Positions 26,984 to 35,639 of a DNA stretch of 58,761 bases are shown piece by piece. This stretch comes from Erysipelotrichaceae bacterium OttesenSCG-928-M19. GTDB taxonomy: Bacteria > Bacillota_I > Bacilli_A > JAJDGJ01. Numbering within the stretch: the first letter of the stretch is position 1; the number at the start of each line of letters is the position of its first letter. The stretch is from positions 1-58,761 of the forward strand of contig JAJDGJ010000003.1 in the NCBI GenBank assembly GCA_030265585.1, written 5' to 3'. The translations under genes were made by a program, and so were the position numbers. Below the pieces are notes generated by a model, which saw nothing but the letters and a program-made list of their open reading frames with translations, did not search any database and was not told where the DNA came from.

Positions 26984-27353
26984 GATCTTCAAGTAATTTT
27001 TTTATATCTTTTAAAACTGATAATTCTGATTCAACCTGAGCTGCCTCTTCTTTATTTTTAATAATAAATTTATTGTATGATTTAACAATGGTAAATAAAA
27101 CAAAGCCAATTATTATAAATGAAATAAAACTTGAGATAAAGATTCCATATTCAAATTTCATATCAAATACAGTGAAATATGAATCAACTCCTTTAGTAAA
27201 GCCAAGTAATTTATTAATAAACGGCATAATAAAACTATCACTAAAAGCTGTTACTAAATCTTTAAAAGCTGTTGCTAACAAGAGACCAGATGCTATTTCA
27301 ATTAAATTACCTTGTTTTAAAAAATCAGCAAATTCTTTAAAAAAACTTTTCAT
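26967..27353 (-). CDS. mscL: Large-conductance mechanosensitive channel
   Basis: 128 residues, normal MscL length. An N-terminal amphipathic helix (SFFKEFADFLKQGNLIEIA) leads into TM1 with SGLLLATAFKDLVTAFSDSFIMP, a periplasm-side loop, TM2 (about 70-92) and the C-terminal charged helix ELSVLKDIKKLLED. The pore-lining part of TM1 is more polar and divergent than in E. coli. It opens under membrane tension to release solutes on osmotic downshock. Its ATG shares a base with the trxA stop codon (TAATG), so it is translationally coupled to thioredoxin. Confidence 0.88.
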   Translation of the reverse strand: MKSFFKEFADFLKQGNLIEIASGLLLATAFKDLVTAFSDSFIMPFINKLLGFTKGVDSYFTVFDMKFEYGIFISSFISFIIIGFVLFTIVKSYNKFIIKNKEEAAQVESELSVLKDIKKLLEDQKKES

Positions 27354-27661
27354 TATCTTCCCTCTTCTACTAATGCTAAGATTTGATCTTTGGTTACAAA
27401 ACCAACTTTTTGATTTACAACAGCTCCATCTTTAAATAATATTATTGTTGGAATCGACATAACATCATAACGATTGGAGATATCACTTGCTAGATCCACA
27501 TTTAACTTTCCAACTTTAATATCACTTTCATTAGCAACTTGCTCAATGAATGGTGCAATCATTTTACATGGGCCACACCAATCTGCATAGAAGTCTACTA
27601 ATACTATTCCCTCTTTGATTTCTTCATCAAAATTATTACTGTTTAATTCAACTAATGCCAT
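27353..27661 (-). CDS. trxA: Thioredoxin
   Basis: 102 residues with the canonical active site ADWCGPCKMIAPF (Cys about 29 and 32), the cis-proline segment SIPTIILFKDG and the C-terminal VGFVTKDQILALVEE. It is the general dithiol reductant of the cytoplasm. ATG 27661 is preceded by AAGGAGGCG at the right distance; the longer reading frame upstream has no ribosome site. The stop codon overlaps the mscL start. A TACAAT-like -10 lies in the upstream 50 bases, but the -35 is unclear. Confidence 0.96.
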   Translation of the reverse strand: MALVELNSNNFDEEIKEGIVLVDFYADWCGPCKMIAPFIEQVANESDIKVGKLNVDLASDISNRYDVMSIPTIILFKDGAVVNQKVGFVTKDQILALVEEGR

Positions 27662-27756
27662 TAGATACGCCTCCTTATTTAATCTAATATATTGTAACAT
27701 AATTGATTTTAAATTGAAAACTAGATTGCTATTTTTTTAAGTTTTACGCTTATTCA

Positions 27757-27787
27757 ATTGACTAGAATAGTCAATCAAGTTATAATA
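27757..27787 (+). promoter_or_regulatory. Promoter with overlapping palindromic operator
   Basis: TTGACT (27758-27763) and TATAAT (27782-27787) with an 18-bp spacer form a strong promoter for the riboswitch transcript. A perfect inverted repeat, ATTGACTA (27757-27764) and TAGTCAAT (27768-27775) with a 3-base centre, covers the -35 box. That placement suits a repressor. The binding protein is not identifiable; it does not match the NrdR box. Confidence 0.7.
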
Positions 27788-27793
27788 CTATTG

Positions 27794-27970
27794 AAGTTAA
27801 TATTAAGGGAATGTGGTGTAAATCCACAACAGCCCCACCGCTACTGTAACATTAAATTAATGGAGTCAGGATACTTAATAATAACTAACAAAAACAGTAT
27901 TTTTCGGAGGGAATTTGCTGGTTTATGATAGAATATTGCCATAAACCATACAACCTTCGGGTTGTTTTTT
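27794..27970 (+). ncRNA. Cobalamin riboswitch with intrinsic terminator
   Basis: The conserved core AGGGAATGTGGTGTAAATCC is followed by the B12 box ACAGCCCCACCGCTACTGTA and GAGTCAGGATAC. These are the diagnostic cobalamin-aptamer elements. A hairpin GGTTTATG/CATAAACC (27920-27947) comes next, then the terminator CAACC-TTCG-GGTTG with a T-run (27951-27970). The layout predicts that cobalamin binding ends transcription before the DUF4430-nrdD-nrdG operon. The short leader suggests one of the compact cobalamin-riboswitch subclasses. Confidence 0.93.
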
Positions 27971-27994
27971 AATATTAAAAAAGGAGTTTTTAAA

Positions 27995-28528
27995 ATGAAA
28001 AAGAAGTATATTATTAGTATTATTATTGTTATTGCAATTGTTTTTGGAATTACACAAATTGATTTTAGCAGTACCAATCAAAAGAATACCGATCCCAATA
28101 TTTCTATAGGTAAAGCAAGTGATCAAGAGAATGCAAAAAAACTATCATTTACTATAGATATGACTATTTTAAAAGAGGATAAATATTATAATAAACTCGC
28201 TAGTGAATATCAAAAATATGTTAGTGAAGATGGTTATCTAATTAATAATTTGAGTGTTGAAATTACTAAAGATTACACTGTATCAGAAGTATTAGATGCT
28301 ATTGCTAAAGAACAAGATATTGCTATTGAATATGGCTCATTTGATAATTTTAGTTATATTAAAGGTATCAACCATATCTCTGAAAAAGCTATTGGTGATT
28401 TAAGTGGTTGGATGTATACCATTAATGGTGAATATCCAAGTACTGGAATTGATCAAACTAAGTTAAATGATGGTGACAAGATAGTTTTTGTTTATAGTTC
28501 AGGTGAAGATATGGAAGGAATGGAGTAA
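27995..28528 (+). CDS. Membrane-anchored DUF4430 (transcobalamin-like) protein
   Basis: 177 residues with an N-terminal membrane anchor (about residues 6-22) and no lipobox cysteine, so the body is extracytoplasmic. The C-terminal half has YTVSEVLDAIAKEQDI, the SGWMYTINGEYPSTGID segment and LNDGDKIVFVYS. This is the DUF4430 pattern, a domain related to the C-terminal domain of transcobalamin. It directly follows a cobalamin riboswitch, so cobalamin capture at the cell surface is the leading idea, though no substrate is proven for this family. AAAAAGGAG precedes ATG 27995. The nrdD start is two bases after its stop codon. Confidence 0.82.
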   Translation: MKKKYIISIIIVIAIVFGITQIDFSSTNQKNTDPNISIGKASDQENAKKLSFTIDMTILKEDKYYNKLASEYQKYVSEDGYLINNLSVEITKDYTVSEVLDAIAKEQDIAIEYGSFDNFSYIKGINHISEKAIGDLSGWMYTINGEYPSTGIDQTKLNDGDKIVFVYSSGEDMEGME

Positions 28529-28529
28529 A

Positions 28530-30782
28530 ATGAAGGAAATCAAAAAAAGAGATGGACGCATTGCAGCCTTTGATCCAAACAAAATAATTAATGCTATAGA
28601 AAAAGCTAAAAAAGAAGCAAAAGAAGATTTTAATGTTATTGATATCTATAATGATGTTTTTTTGGAAATGCAAACTTTAGATGAATGGCAAGTTGAAACT
28701 ATACAAGATTTAATTGAGGAAAAATTGATTGCTGCTAACCTAGCTTTAACAGCAAAGAAATTTATTATCTACCGTAATAAACGAACTGAATTACGTGAAA
28801 AAAATAGTAAATTAATGGCTATATTAAAGGAGCTTACTTTTAGTGATGCAAAGGATAGTGATTTAAAAAGAGAAAATGCTAATATTGATGGTAATACACC
28901 GATGGCAACAATGCTTCGTTATGGCTCTGAATCAGCAAAAACTTTTTATAAACAATCATTAATTAATCCTCTCCATGCTCAATTGCATAATGAGGGATTT
29001 ATTCACATTCATGATATGGATTTTTATTCATTAACAACAACGTGTACGCAAATTGATCTACTGAAACTATTTAAAGATGGTTTTTCAACTGGTCATGGTC
29101 ATTTAAGAGAACCTAATGATATTTCAAGTTATGCTTCTTTAGCGTGTATTGCTATTCAATCAAATCAAAATGATCAACATGGTGGGCAATCTATTCCAAC
29201 TTTTGATTATGCTATGGCTCCAGGTATTAAAAAGACTTTTAAAAAGCTTTATCATAGTAACTATTTAAAGTATCTTGAAATAACTAATCCTGAGCTAATT
29301 GAGAGTTATCAGAACTTTTTAAAAAATAATCAAGAGGAAGTTTCTTTATCTAATTTAGCACATTATCAAGAACTTGAATATAATATTTTTCATGATAAAA
29401 AAGCTCAAGACTTTGCATATAAGAATGCCTATGATGAGACAAATAATAAGACTTATCAAGCAATGGAAGCTTTTTTGCATAATCTAAATACCATGCATTC
29501 ACGTGCTGGAGCTCAAGTACCTTTTAGTTCAATAAATTATGGTACTGATACTTCAATTGAAGGACGTATGTTAATTGAGAATCTTTTAAAAGCAACTCAA
29601 GCTGGCTTAGGAAATGGTGAAACATATATTTTCCCAATTCAAATTTTCAAAGTAAAAGATGGAATTAATTTTAATGAAACTGATCCTAACTATGATTTAT
29701 TTGAATTAGCTATTGCTACTTCTGCTCAAAGACTATTTCCTAATTTTTCCTTTATTGATGCTACTTTTAATAAACAGTACTACGATCCTAATAATCCTAA
29801 TACAGAAATAGCATATATGGGATGTCGTACTAGAGTAATTTCAAATATTCATGATCCTAAAAATGAAGTTGTTACAGGTCGTGGTAATCTATCATTTACA
29901 ACATTAAATTTGGTTCGTTTAGCATTAATATCTAAAGATACTAATGATTTCTTTAAAAAATTAGACTATTATAGTGATACAATTTGTGAACAACTCTTAG
30001 ATCGTTATGAAATTATAAAACATAAAACTAAACAAAACTTTCCTTTTTTGATGGGTCAAGGTGTGTGGCATGATAGTGATAAACTAACAGGTGATGAAGA
30101 AATAGGTGAAATCTTAAAGCACGGAACTTTATCTTTAGGCTATATTGGACTTGCTGAGTGCTTAGTTGCCTTGATTGGAAAACATCATGGTGAAAGTCAA
30201 GAAGCGCAAGATTTAGGTTTAAAAATTATTACTTTTTTGCGTAATAAAGTCGACCAAAAAGCTCAAGAAACTCAATTAAACTTTTCTTTAATTGCAACTC
30301 CAGCTGAAGGTTTATCAGGTCGTTTTACTAAAATAGATCGTAATAAATTTGGTGAAATTAAAGATATTACAGATCGTAAATACTATACAAATAGTTTTCA
30401 TGTTCCAGTTTATTATCCTACTAAAATAATCGACAAATTAAAAATAGAGGCCCCTTATCATGAACTGAGTAATGCTGGCCATATTAGTTATGTCGAAGTC
30501 GATGGTAACCCTAATCAAAATCTTGAAGCTTTTAAAGAGATTATTGTAGCAATGAAAAACTTAAATATTGGTTATGGTTCAATTAATCATCCAGTTGATC
30601 GTGATCCTATCTGTGGCTATGTAGGTGTTATAAATGATGAATGTCCACAATGTCATCGTCGTGAAGGAAATCAAAAATTTGAAAGAATTAGACGAATTAC
30701 TGGTTATTTAGTAGGAACATTAGATCAATTTAATGAAGCTAAAGCAGCAGAAGAAGCTGATCGTGTTAAACATGATAATTAA
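28530..30782 (+). CDS. nrdD: Anaerobic (class III) ribonucleoside-triphosphate reductase
   Basis: 750 residues. An ATP-cone regulatory domain fills the first 90 residues (KKRDGRIAAFDPNKIINAIEKA). The core has HSRAGAQVPFSSINYG, active-site C432 in YMGCRTRV, and a C-terminal zinc site (CGYVG then CPQCHRREG). The glycyl-radical residue is G725 in RITGYLVG. It reduces ribonucleotides without oxygen, after activation by NrdG. ATG 28530 is two bases after the DUF4430 stop with ATGGAGTAAA as ribosome site, so it is part of the riboswitch-controlled transcript. It overlaps nrdG by 11 bases. Confidence 0.96.
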   Translation: MKEIKKRDGRIAAFDPNKIINAIEKAKKEAKEDFNVIDIYNDVFLEMQTLDEWQVETIQDLIEEKLIAANLALTAKKFIIYRNKRTELREKNSKLMAILKELTFSDAKDSDLKRENANIDGNTPMATMLRYGSESAKTFYKQSLINPLHAQLHNEGFIHIHDMDFYSLTTTCTQIDLLKLFKDGFSTGHGHLREPNDISSYASLACIAIQSNQNDQHGGQSIPTFDYAMAPGIKKTFKKLYHSNYLKYLEITNPELIESYQNFLKNNQEEVSLSNLAHYQELEYNIFHDKKAQDFAYKNAYDETNNKTYQAMEAFLHNLNTMHSRAGAQVPFSSINYGTDTSIEGRMLIENLLKATQAGLGNGETYIFPIQIFKVKDGINFNETDPNYDLFELAIATSAQRLFPNFSFIDATFNKQYYDPNNPNTEIAYMGCRTRVISNIHDPKNEVVTGRGNLSFTTLNLVRLALISKDTNDFFKKLDYYSDTICEQLLDRYEIIKHKTKQNFPFLMGQGVWHDSDKLTGDEEIGEILKHGTLSLGYIGLAECLVALIGKHHGESQEAQDLGLKIITFLRNKVDQKAQETQLNFSLIATPAEGLSGRFTKIDRNKFGEIKDITDRKYYTNSFHVPVYYPTKIIDKLKIEAPYHELSNAGHISYVEVDGNPNQNLEAFKEIIVAMKNLNIGYGSINHPVDRDPICGYVGVINDECPQCHRREGNQKFERIRRITGYLVGTLDQFNEAKAAEEADRVKHDN

Positions 30783-31215
30783 TTTAGCAGGTATTATTGA
30801 TGATAGTATTGTTGATGGTCCTGGTTTAAGAATTGTCATCTTCTTTCAAGGTTGTCAACATGATTGTTATAACTGCCATAACAAAGATACTCATAGCATG
30901 GAAGATAATAAATTAATGAGTGTTGCTGAGATTGTAAGTTATGTTAAAGCAAATCCTTTAATCAATAAAGTAACTATCAGTGGTGGAGAACCATTTCTTC
31001 AATATGATGGTTTACTAGAATTATGTCAAGCTTTGCAAGATTATAAATTGTGGCTTTATACTGGCTATACCATTGCTGAGTTAAAAGCATTGAACTATGA
31101 TGCTGTCTTTCAATATTTAGAGGCCTTAGTTGATGGTAAATTTATTGAAGCACAAAAAACATTAGATTTACCTTATATCGGTTCCAAAAATCAAACAATC
31201 CACTATTTTAAATAG
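30772..31215 (+). CDS. nrdG: Anaerobic ribonucleotide reductase activating protein
   Basis: 147-residue radical SAM activase with the NrdG form of the cluster motif, FFQGCQHDCYNCHN (CxxxCxxC at about residues 25-32), and the SAM-binding TISGGEPFLQ. It generates the glycyl radical on NrdD with SAM and a reduced 4Fe-4S cluster. ATG 30772 lies inside the 3' end of nrdD in another frame, so translation is coupled. It is short but normal for NrdG. The stop codon lies in the terminator hairpin. Electrons may come from flavodoxin or ferredoxin via an enzyme such as YumC. Confidence 0.95.
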   Translation: MIINLAGIIDDSIVDGPGLRIVIFFQGCQHDCYNCHNKDTHSMEDNKLMSVAEIVSYVKANPLINKVTISGGEPFLQYDGLLELCQALQDYKLWLYTGYTIAELKALNYDAVFQYLEALVDGKFIEAQKTLDLPYIGSKNQTIHYFK

Positions 31216-31225
31216 TGGGTTTTTA
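31199..31225 (+). terminator. Terminator of the DUF4430-nrdDG operon
   Basis: CCACTATT (31200-31207) pairs exactly with AATAGTGG (31211-31218) and a G-T-rich run follows. It includes the nrdG stop codon. Confidence 0.85.
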
Positions 31226-31259
31226 TTTTAAATTAATATATTATGGATATGTAAAATTA

Positions 31260-31287
31260 TTGCAATATTCTATCTTCATGATATAAT
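31260..31287 (+). promoter_or_regulatory. Promoter of a small lipoprotein gene
   Basis: TTGCAA (31260-31265) and TATAAT (31282-31287) have a 16-bp spacer and lie upstream of the AAAGGAGA site of the lipoprotein gene. Confidence 0.6.
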
Positions 31288-31316
31288 ACTATTATAATAA
31301 ATAAAGGAGATTAATT

Positions 31317-31736
31317 ATGAAAAAAAGTTTATTAGCATTATTATTAGCAGTATTTTTAGTAACAGGCTGTGGTGGAGCTGCAGATGATGGGGTAGACCGT
31401 TTATCAAAAACTGATTATATGAATCAAATGGTTGAAAAAGCTGAAGATATGACTGCTCTGTCAAGTGAAATGACTACAGCACAATCATCAAGTGATATTG
31501 ATAAATATATTGATGATGCTAATGCAATCATTGATGAAATGATTGATTTAAATGGACCAAAGGATCATGAAGACAAAGAAAAATCAGTTGATGATGCCTT
31601 AACAAAAGTAAAAGAAATACTAGAGTCATTAAAAGGTATTAAAGAAGGTGATACTTCAGCACTAACAGATTTTTATACTAGTTACGCTGAAGTCATTCCT
31701 GAGTTAACTGAAGCATTAACAGCATATGAAAAATAG
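31317..31736 (+). CDS. Small lipoprotein, helical, function unknown
   Basis: 139 residues with a textbook lipoprotein signal (MKKSLLALLLAVFLVTGCGG; lipobox VTGC). The mature part is acidic and almost entirely helical. Residues about 45-125 form long amphipathic helices with alternating Asp/Glu and Lys, suggesting a helical bundle. No family is recognised. It is monocistronic with its own promoter, AAAGGAGA site and terminator, which suggests good expression. A role at the outer membrane face (cell-envelope stress or adhesion) is guesswork. Confidence 0.8.
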   Translation: MKKSLLALLLAVFLVTGCGGAADDGVDRLSKTDYMNQMVEKAEDMTALSSEMTTAQSSSDIDKYIDDANAIIDEMIDLNGPKDHEDKEKSVDDALTKVKEILESLKGIKEGDTSALTDFYTSYAEVIPELTEALTAYEK

Positions 31737-31755
31737 CTAATTTAGCTATTTTTTT
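31729..31755 (+). terminator. Terminator of the small lipoprotein gene
   Basis: AAAATAGCTA (31730-31739) and TAGCTATTTT (31743-31752) form a 10-bp stem with a three-base loop and extended T-run. Confidence 0.85.
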
Positions 31756-31759
31756 ATGC

Positions 31760-31784
31760 AAAAAAAGAATAACTAAAGTTACTC
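31760..31784 (-). terminator. Terminator of cvpA-mutS2
   Basis: On the minus strand GAGTAAC pairs with GTTATTC (one wobble) and a run of six or seven T residues follows, just beyond the mutS2 stop codon. Confidence 0.75.
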
Positions 31785-31786
31785 CT

Positions 31787-34117
31787 TTATTTTAATTCGA
31801 CAATTGTAGCCCCCTGACCACCTTCATTATATTCTGCAAAATAGTATTTAGCCACATGCTTATTACTTCCTAATGTTTCATGAACTGCTTTTCTTAAAGC
31901 ACCAGTTCCAAAACCATGAACAATCCTTACTTGATTAAGATTAGCAAGCAATGCATCATCTAAGTATCGGTTTAATTCGATTAGTGCTTCTTCTACTCGC
32001 AATCCAATTAAATTTAACTCTGTTTTAACTTGCTTACTTGTATGTTTTTTTTGTTTAATTTTCTTTACTTCTTCTTTAGGCTTTTTTGAAAGATACTTTA
32101 TCTCATTATGTTTTACTTTAGTCTTTATATTACCAATAGCTACTTCATAATTTTTCTTTGGTAAAACTTTAGTAATAACACCTTGTCTTTTTATTTTAAT
32201 TATTTCTACTAAATCATCAACATTAAATATTTGATTATCATTATCTATTTTAGTTGTTTCATCAAAGTATAAAGTATCAAATTCCTTATTTAACTCATTA
32301 ACTTTGTGATTAATAAAATTATCTTGTTCTTTTAGCTTATCAATAATTATTTGTGCCTGTTCTTTACTAGTATTTATAATTTGATTAGCTTCTTCTTTTG
32401 CTTTAACTAAGATTCTCTCATTTTTTTCAAGTGCCTTAACCTCAGTTTCTTTAATCTTATTATTAAGTTCTTGATACTTACTAATTTCTAACTCTAAAGC
32501 ATTTTGTTGCAATTCAACATCTTGTTGCTGAGCTTGTAATTTTAGCAACAATTCATCACTAGTATTCAAATCATCATTATAATATTTTCTAGCTTGCATA
32601 ATTATCTCATCATCTAAACCTAAATAATGCGCTATTTCAAAGGCATTTGATGAAGCGAAAGTATCAAATGATATTTTATAAATAGGACGACTACTCTGCT
32701 CATCAAAAACCACACTTGCACTACGAACATGATTATTAGTTAAAGCATAGTTTTTTAATTTTGAATAGTGTGTTGTTACAATAACACTAGCATCTTTTTT
32801 GTATAAGTATTCTAAGATTGCTAAAGCTAAATTCTCACCCTGTCTTGGATCAGTTCCTGAACCTAACTCATCAAGAAGAACCAAGCTATATTTACTAACA
32901 TTTTTTGTAATGTGAGATACATTAGTTAAATGTGAAGAAAAAGTTGATAGTGACTCACTAATTGATTGCTCATCACCGATATCTACAAAAATTTCACTAT
33001 ATATTGGTAGATTAGATTTTTCAGCAGCACTGATAGCTAAACCTGATTGTGCCATCAGACTAAAAAGTCCTACCATTTTTAAGGCAACTGTCTTACCACC
33101 AGTATTAGAACCACTTAAAAGCACGATACGATATTTTGTCTCGTTATTACAAATAAAGAAATCATTAGCGATAACATCATCTTGTGGTATAAGAGGATGA
33201 CGACCAGCAAAGATTTCTAATTTAGCACTATCCTTGTTAATTGTTGGAATGTTACCATCAATTTCAAGACTGTACGCGGCCTTTGCTTTAATTAGATCTA
33301 ATGTAGTTAAAATACTAAAATTACTTAAAATAAGATCTTCATTTTCTTTAACAAGATTTGTTAGTTCTTGTAATACAATATTTATTTCTTCATTTTTTTG
33401 ATATTCTAAAGACTGTAGATAATTGTTCAATTCAACAACTCTACTAGGCTCAATAAAAACCGTTTGTTTGGAGCTTGATTCATCGTGAATTATTCCTTTG
33501 ATGGTATTCTTGCTTGCCATCTTAACCATTACAACAGCACGATTATTACGAAAAGTAATAACATTATCCATTAAATGCTCACTATTATTTTTTATGAAAT
33601 CTCTTAAATAAACCGTTATCTTTTGATTAGTCTGAGAAATTTCGCTATTAATATGAATTAAATTAGCCGTAGCATCCTCATAAACTAAACCTTGATAATT
33701 AATCATCGCTTTCACTTCTTTGGTAATTGCTTTAATTGATACTAGTCTCTCAATTTTATCTTTAAAATACTCATATTCCTCTTTATTATCAATATCTTTA
33801 TAATAATTTTTTAAAGAGACTATTGTTTCCTCTTGTTCTATTATTTCGTTCAACTCTAATCCACTTAATATATTATTTTGAGCAATATTATTAAAATAAA
33901 CTAAAATATCTTTAAGCCCCACTAAACTATATTCATTATAGGAAAGAAATAATTTCATTATCTCATCGGTATTATTTAAAGCTTCAATCACATTATCATA
34001 ATTAGTGCTATGTTGCATAGAAACTATCTTTTCCTTTGTTGATTGCAATTGTGCTTTTGTAGCTACCTGATTTAAAATTTCATCAAATTCAAGCTTTTGA
34101 TAGACCTTATTATGCAT
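31787..34117 (-). CDS. mutS2: Endonuclease MutS2
   Basis: 776 residues, normal length. The N-terminal core and clamp lead to the ABC-type ATPase with Walker A LLSGSNTGGKTVALK (about residue 330), the SLSTFSSHLTNVS signature and the Walker B LVLLDELGSGTDP. A long coiled coil (about 510-630) follows. The C-terminal Smr domain has LNLIGLRVEEALIELNRYLD and VRIVHGFGTGALR, the nuclease-type motif. MutS2 is implicated in suppressing homologous recombination and, in Bacillus, in splitting collided ribosomes. Its start overlaps the cvpA end by 8 bases. The Bacillus polX gene usually found between them is absent. Confidence 0.96.
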   Translation of the reverse strand: MHNKVYQKLEFDEILNQVATKAQLQSTKEKIVSMQHSTNYDNVIEALNNTDEIMKLFLSYNEYSLVGLKDILVYFNNIAQNNILSGLELNEIIEQEETIVSLKNYYKDIDNKEEYEYFKDKIERLVSIKAITKEVKAMINYQGLVYEDATANLIHINSEISQTNQKITVYLRDFIKNNSEHLMDNVITFRNNRAVVMVKMASKNTIKGIIHDESSSKQTVFIEPSRVVELNNYLQSLEYQKNEEINIVLQELTNLVKENEDLILSNFSILTTLDLIKAKAAYSLEIDGNIPTINKDSAKLEIFAGRHPLIPQDDVIANDFFICNNETKYRIVLLSGSNTGGKTVALKMVGLFSLMAQSGLAISAAEKSNLPIYSEIFVDIGDEQSISESLSTFSSHLTNVSHITKNVSKYSLVLLDELGSGTDPRQGENLALAILEYLYKKDASVIVTTHYSKLKNYALTNNHVRSASVVFDEQSSRPIYKISFDTFASSNAFEIAHYLGLDDEIIMQARKYYNDDLNTSDELLLKLQAQQQDVELQQNALELEISKYQELNNKIKETEVKALEKNERILVKAKEEANQIINTSKEQAQIIIDKLKEQDNFINHKVNELNKEFDTLYFDETTKIDNDNQIFNVDDLVEIIKIKRQGVITKVLPKKNYEVAIGNIKTKVKHNEIKYLSKKPKEEVKKIKQKKHTSKQVKTELNLIGLRVEEALIELNRYLDDALLANLNQVRIVHGFGTGALRKAVHETLGSNKHVAKYYFAEYNEGGQGATIVELK

Positions 34118-34586
34118 TTAACCACCACCTATAAATAATATTATACTCATTAAAATCACTGGATAAAAAATAACTATCTGTTATCTCTTGTGAAAAATCA
34201 ATAAACATTCCTAGATTAATAATAATGATGCTTGCTAAACAAATTACTAAATAACCTAAGGCTAATGAAAGAAGCATTCCACCTACACGATCGAAAAAAG
34301 AAAGAAAACTTTTTCTAATTATTTTTCTAGCAATAATATTTATAAATAACATCAAAAATAACCCTACTACAAGAATAATAAGATATTTGATAATTTCATT
34401 ATTGAAATCCACTGTATTAATAATATTATCACTTAAAAGATTCAAACTAAAATTAAATATTTGATCTGCAACCATAAAATAACCAATCCAGAAAACTAAA
34501 TTGATTAAACCAATCATAAAACCTTTTATATAGCCTACAATTAAAAGAAAAATTAAGATTGCTATTATTATTATATCAATAACCAT
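34110..34586 (-). CDS. CvpA-family membrane protein
   Basis: 158 residues with four predicted membrane segments (about 2-20, 26-46, 63-84, 100-125). The opening ILIFLLIVGYIKGFMIGLINLV contains the G-x-x-K/R-G pattern of CvpA, and FFDRVGGMLLSLALGYLV matches its conserved later helix (D-R-x-x-G). In Firmicutes this gene regularly sits between zapA/rnhC and mutS2, as here. Its function is unclear; E. coli CvpA is needed for colicin V production and purine-linked phenotypes. It overlaps mutS2 and is divergent from rnhC across about 120 bases. Confidence 0.88.
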   Translation of the reverse strand: MVIDIIIIAILIFLLIVGYIKGFMIGLINLVFWIGYFMVADQIFNFSLNLLSDNIINTVDFNNEIIKYLIILVVGLFLMLFINIIARKIIRKSFLSFFDRVGGMLLSLALGYLVICLASIIIINLGMFIDFSQEITDSYFLSSDFNEYNIIYRWWLNA

Positions 34587-34707
34587 ATAATCACCGCCTT
34601 TATTGTATCATAGAATTGTTTTTAAAATCTAGATATCGTGTACAAATACGCTACATTATTTACTTTTTAAGTTATGACATGCTATAATTAGATGGGGAGT
34701 GGTAAAG

Positions 34708-35637
34708 ATGAATGTTGTAATAGTTGCTAGTGATCAACTACTTGAACAAATTAAACAATATTATTCTAGTGAATTAGACCATGAAAATAATATTCCACAC
34801 ACCAAATTTGTTGTAACCACCAAAGATTTAAAAGTAATTGCTTATCAAAGTAACAAGGTAATGTTTCAAGGTAAAGATGCCTCAAAACAAGCTTCACTTT
34901 GGGAAGCACAAAGCATGTTAAATATTGCTGTATCTCCTAGTGAGAAAGCTATTAAAAACAATAATTGTTTTGTTGTAACTAACGAGAGTGAGCATATTGG
35001 TAGCGATGAAGTTGGTACTGGTGATTATTTTGGACCTGTTGTTGTCTGTGCAAGTTATCTTAATGAAGACATTGTTAAACAAGTAAGCCAGCTTAATTTA
35101 CAGGATTCAAAAAAACTCGATGACTTTCAAATTAGAGAATTAGCTAAAACATTAAAGAAAATAGTTCCACATGTTGTTTATGTTTTAGATAACAAGAAAT
35201 ATAATGAAGCTATTATGGCAAATAACTTAAATGTTATTAAAGCTAAAATGCATAATTATGTTTTACTGAAACTAATAAAGTTAATTGATAAAAAACCAAT
35301 GGTTGTCGTTGATCAGTTTTGTTTACCAGAAACCTATTATTCTTATTTAAAAGATACTAAGAACGTTGTCGATAATATTTGTTTTGAAACTAAAGCGGAA
35401 GATAAATATTTGGCAGTTGCTATAGCATCGATTATCGCTCGTGATGCATTTTTAGCGCAAATGGATCAAATTAGTGATAAAATAGGAATGAAGATACAAA
35501 AAGGCGCTAGTGATTTAGTGGATACACAAGGAGTGGAAATCATTAAAACACATGGCTGGGCAATTATGAACGATATTGCTAAGCTACATTTTGTAAATAC
35601 GCAAAAAATAAAAGATAAAATTAAACAGGAGGAATAA
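34708..35637 (+). CDS. rnhC: Ribonuclease HIII
   Basis: 309 residues. The N-terminal TBP-like domain (about 1-85) with SLWEAQSMLNI is followed by the RNase HII/HIII catalytic fold with HIGSDEVGTGDYFGPVVV (DE of the active site), LQDSKKLDD, a middle acidic residue in VVVDQFCLP and SIIARDAFL. It removes RNA from RNA-DNA hybrids. ATG 34708 is chosen over an in-frame GTG at 34699 because GGGGAG lies eight bases before the ATG. A TATAAT at 34683-34688 gives a likely -10. Only two bases separate it from the ferritin gene, so the two are one operon. Confidence 0.95.
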   Translation: MNVVIVASDQLLEQIKQYYSSELDHENNIPHTKFVVTTKDLKVIAYQSNKVMFQGKDASKQASLWEAQSMLNIAVSPSEKAIKNNNCFVVTNESEHIGSDEVGTGDYFGPVVVCASYLNEDIVKQVSQLNLQDSKKLDDFQIRELAKTLKKIVPHVVYVLDNKKYNEAIMANNLNVIKAKMHNYVLLKLIKLIDKKPMVVVDQFCLPETYYSYLKDTKNVVDNICFETKAEDKYLAVAIASIIARDAFLAQMDQISDKIGMKIQKGASDLVDTQGVEIIKTHGWAIMNDIAKLHFVNTQKIKDKIKQEE

Positions 35638-35639
35638 TA

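Noticed and set aside
27757-27775. NrdR box at the nrd promoter
   Set aside because: The palindrome does not match the ACACWATATNTNGTGT-type NrdR consensus, and NrdR boxes usually occur as pairs.
27841-28126. Minus-strand open frames over the cobalamin riboswitch and DUF4430 gene
   Set aside because: They run antisense through a diagnostic riboswitch and a real gene and contain low-complexity Asn/Ile runs.
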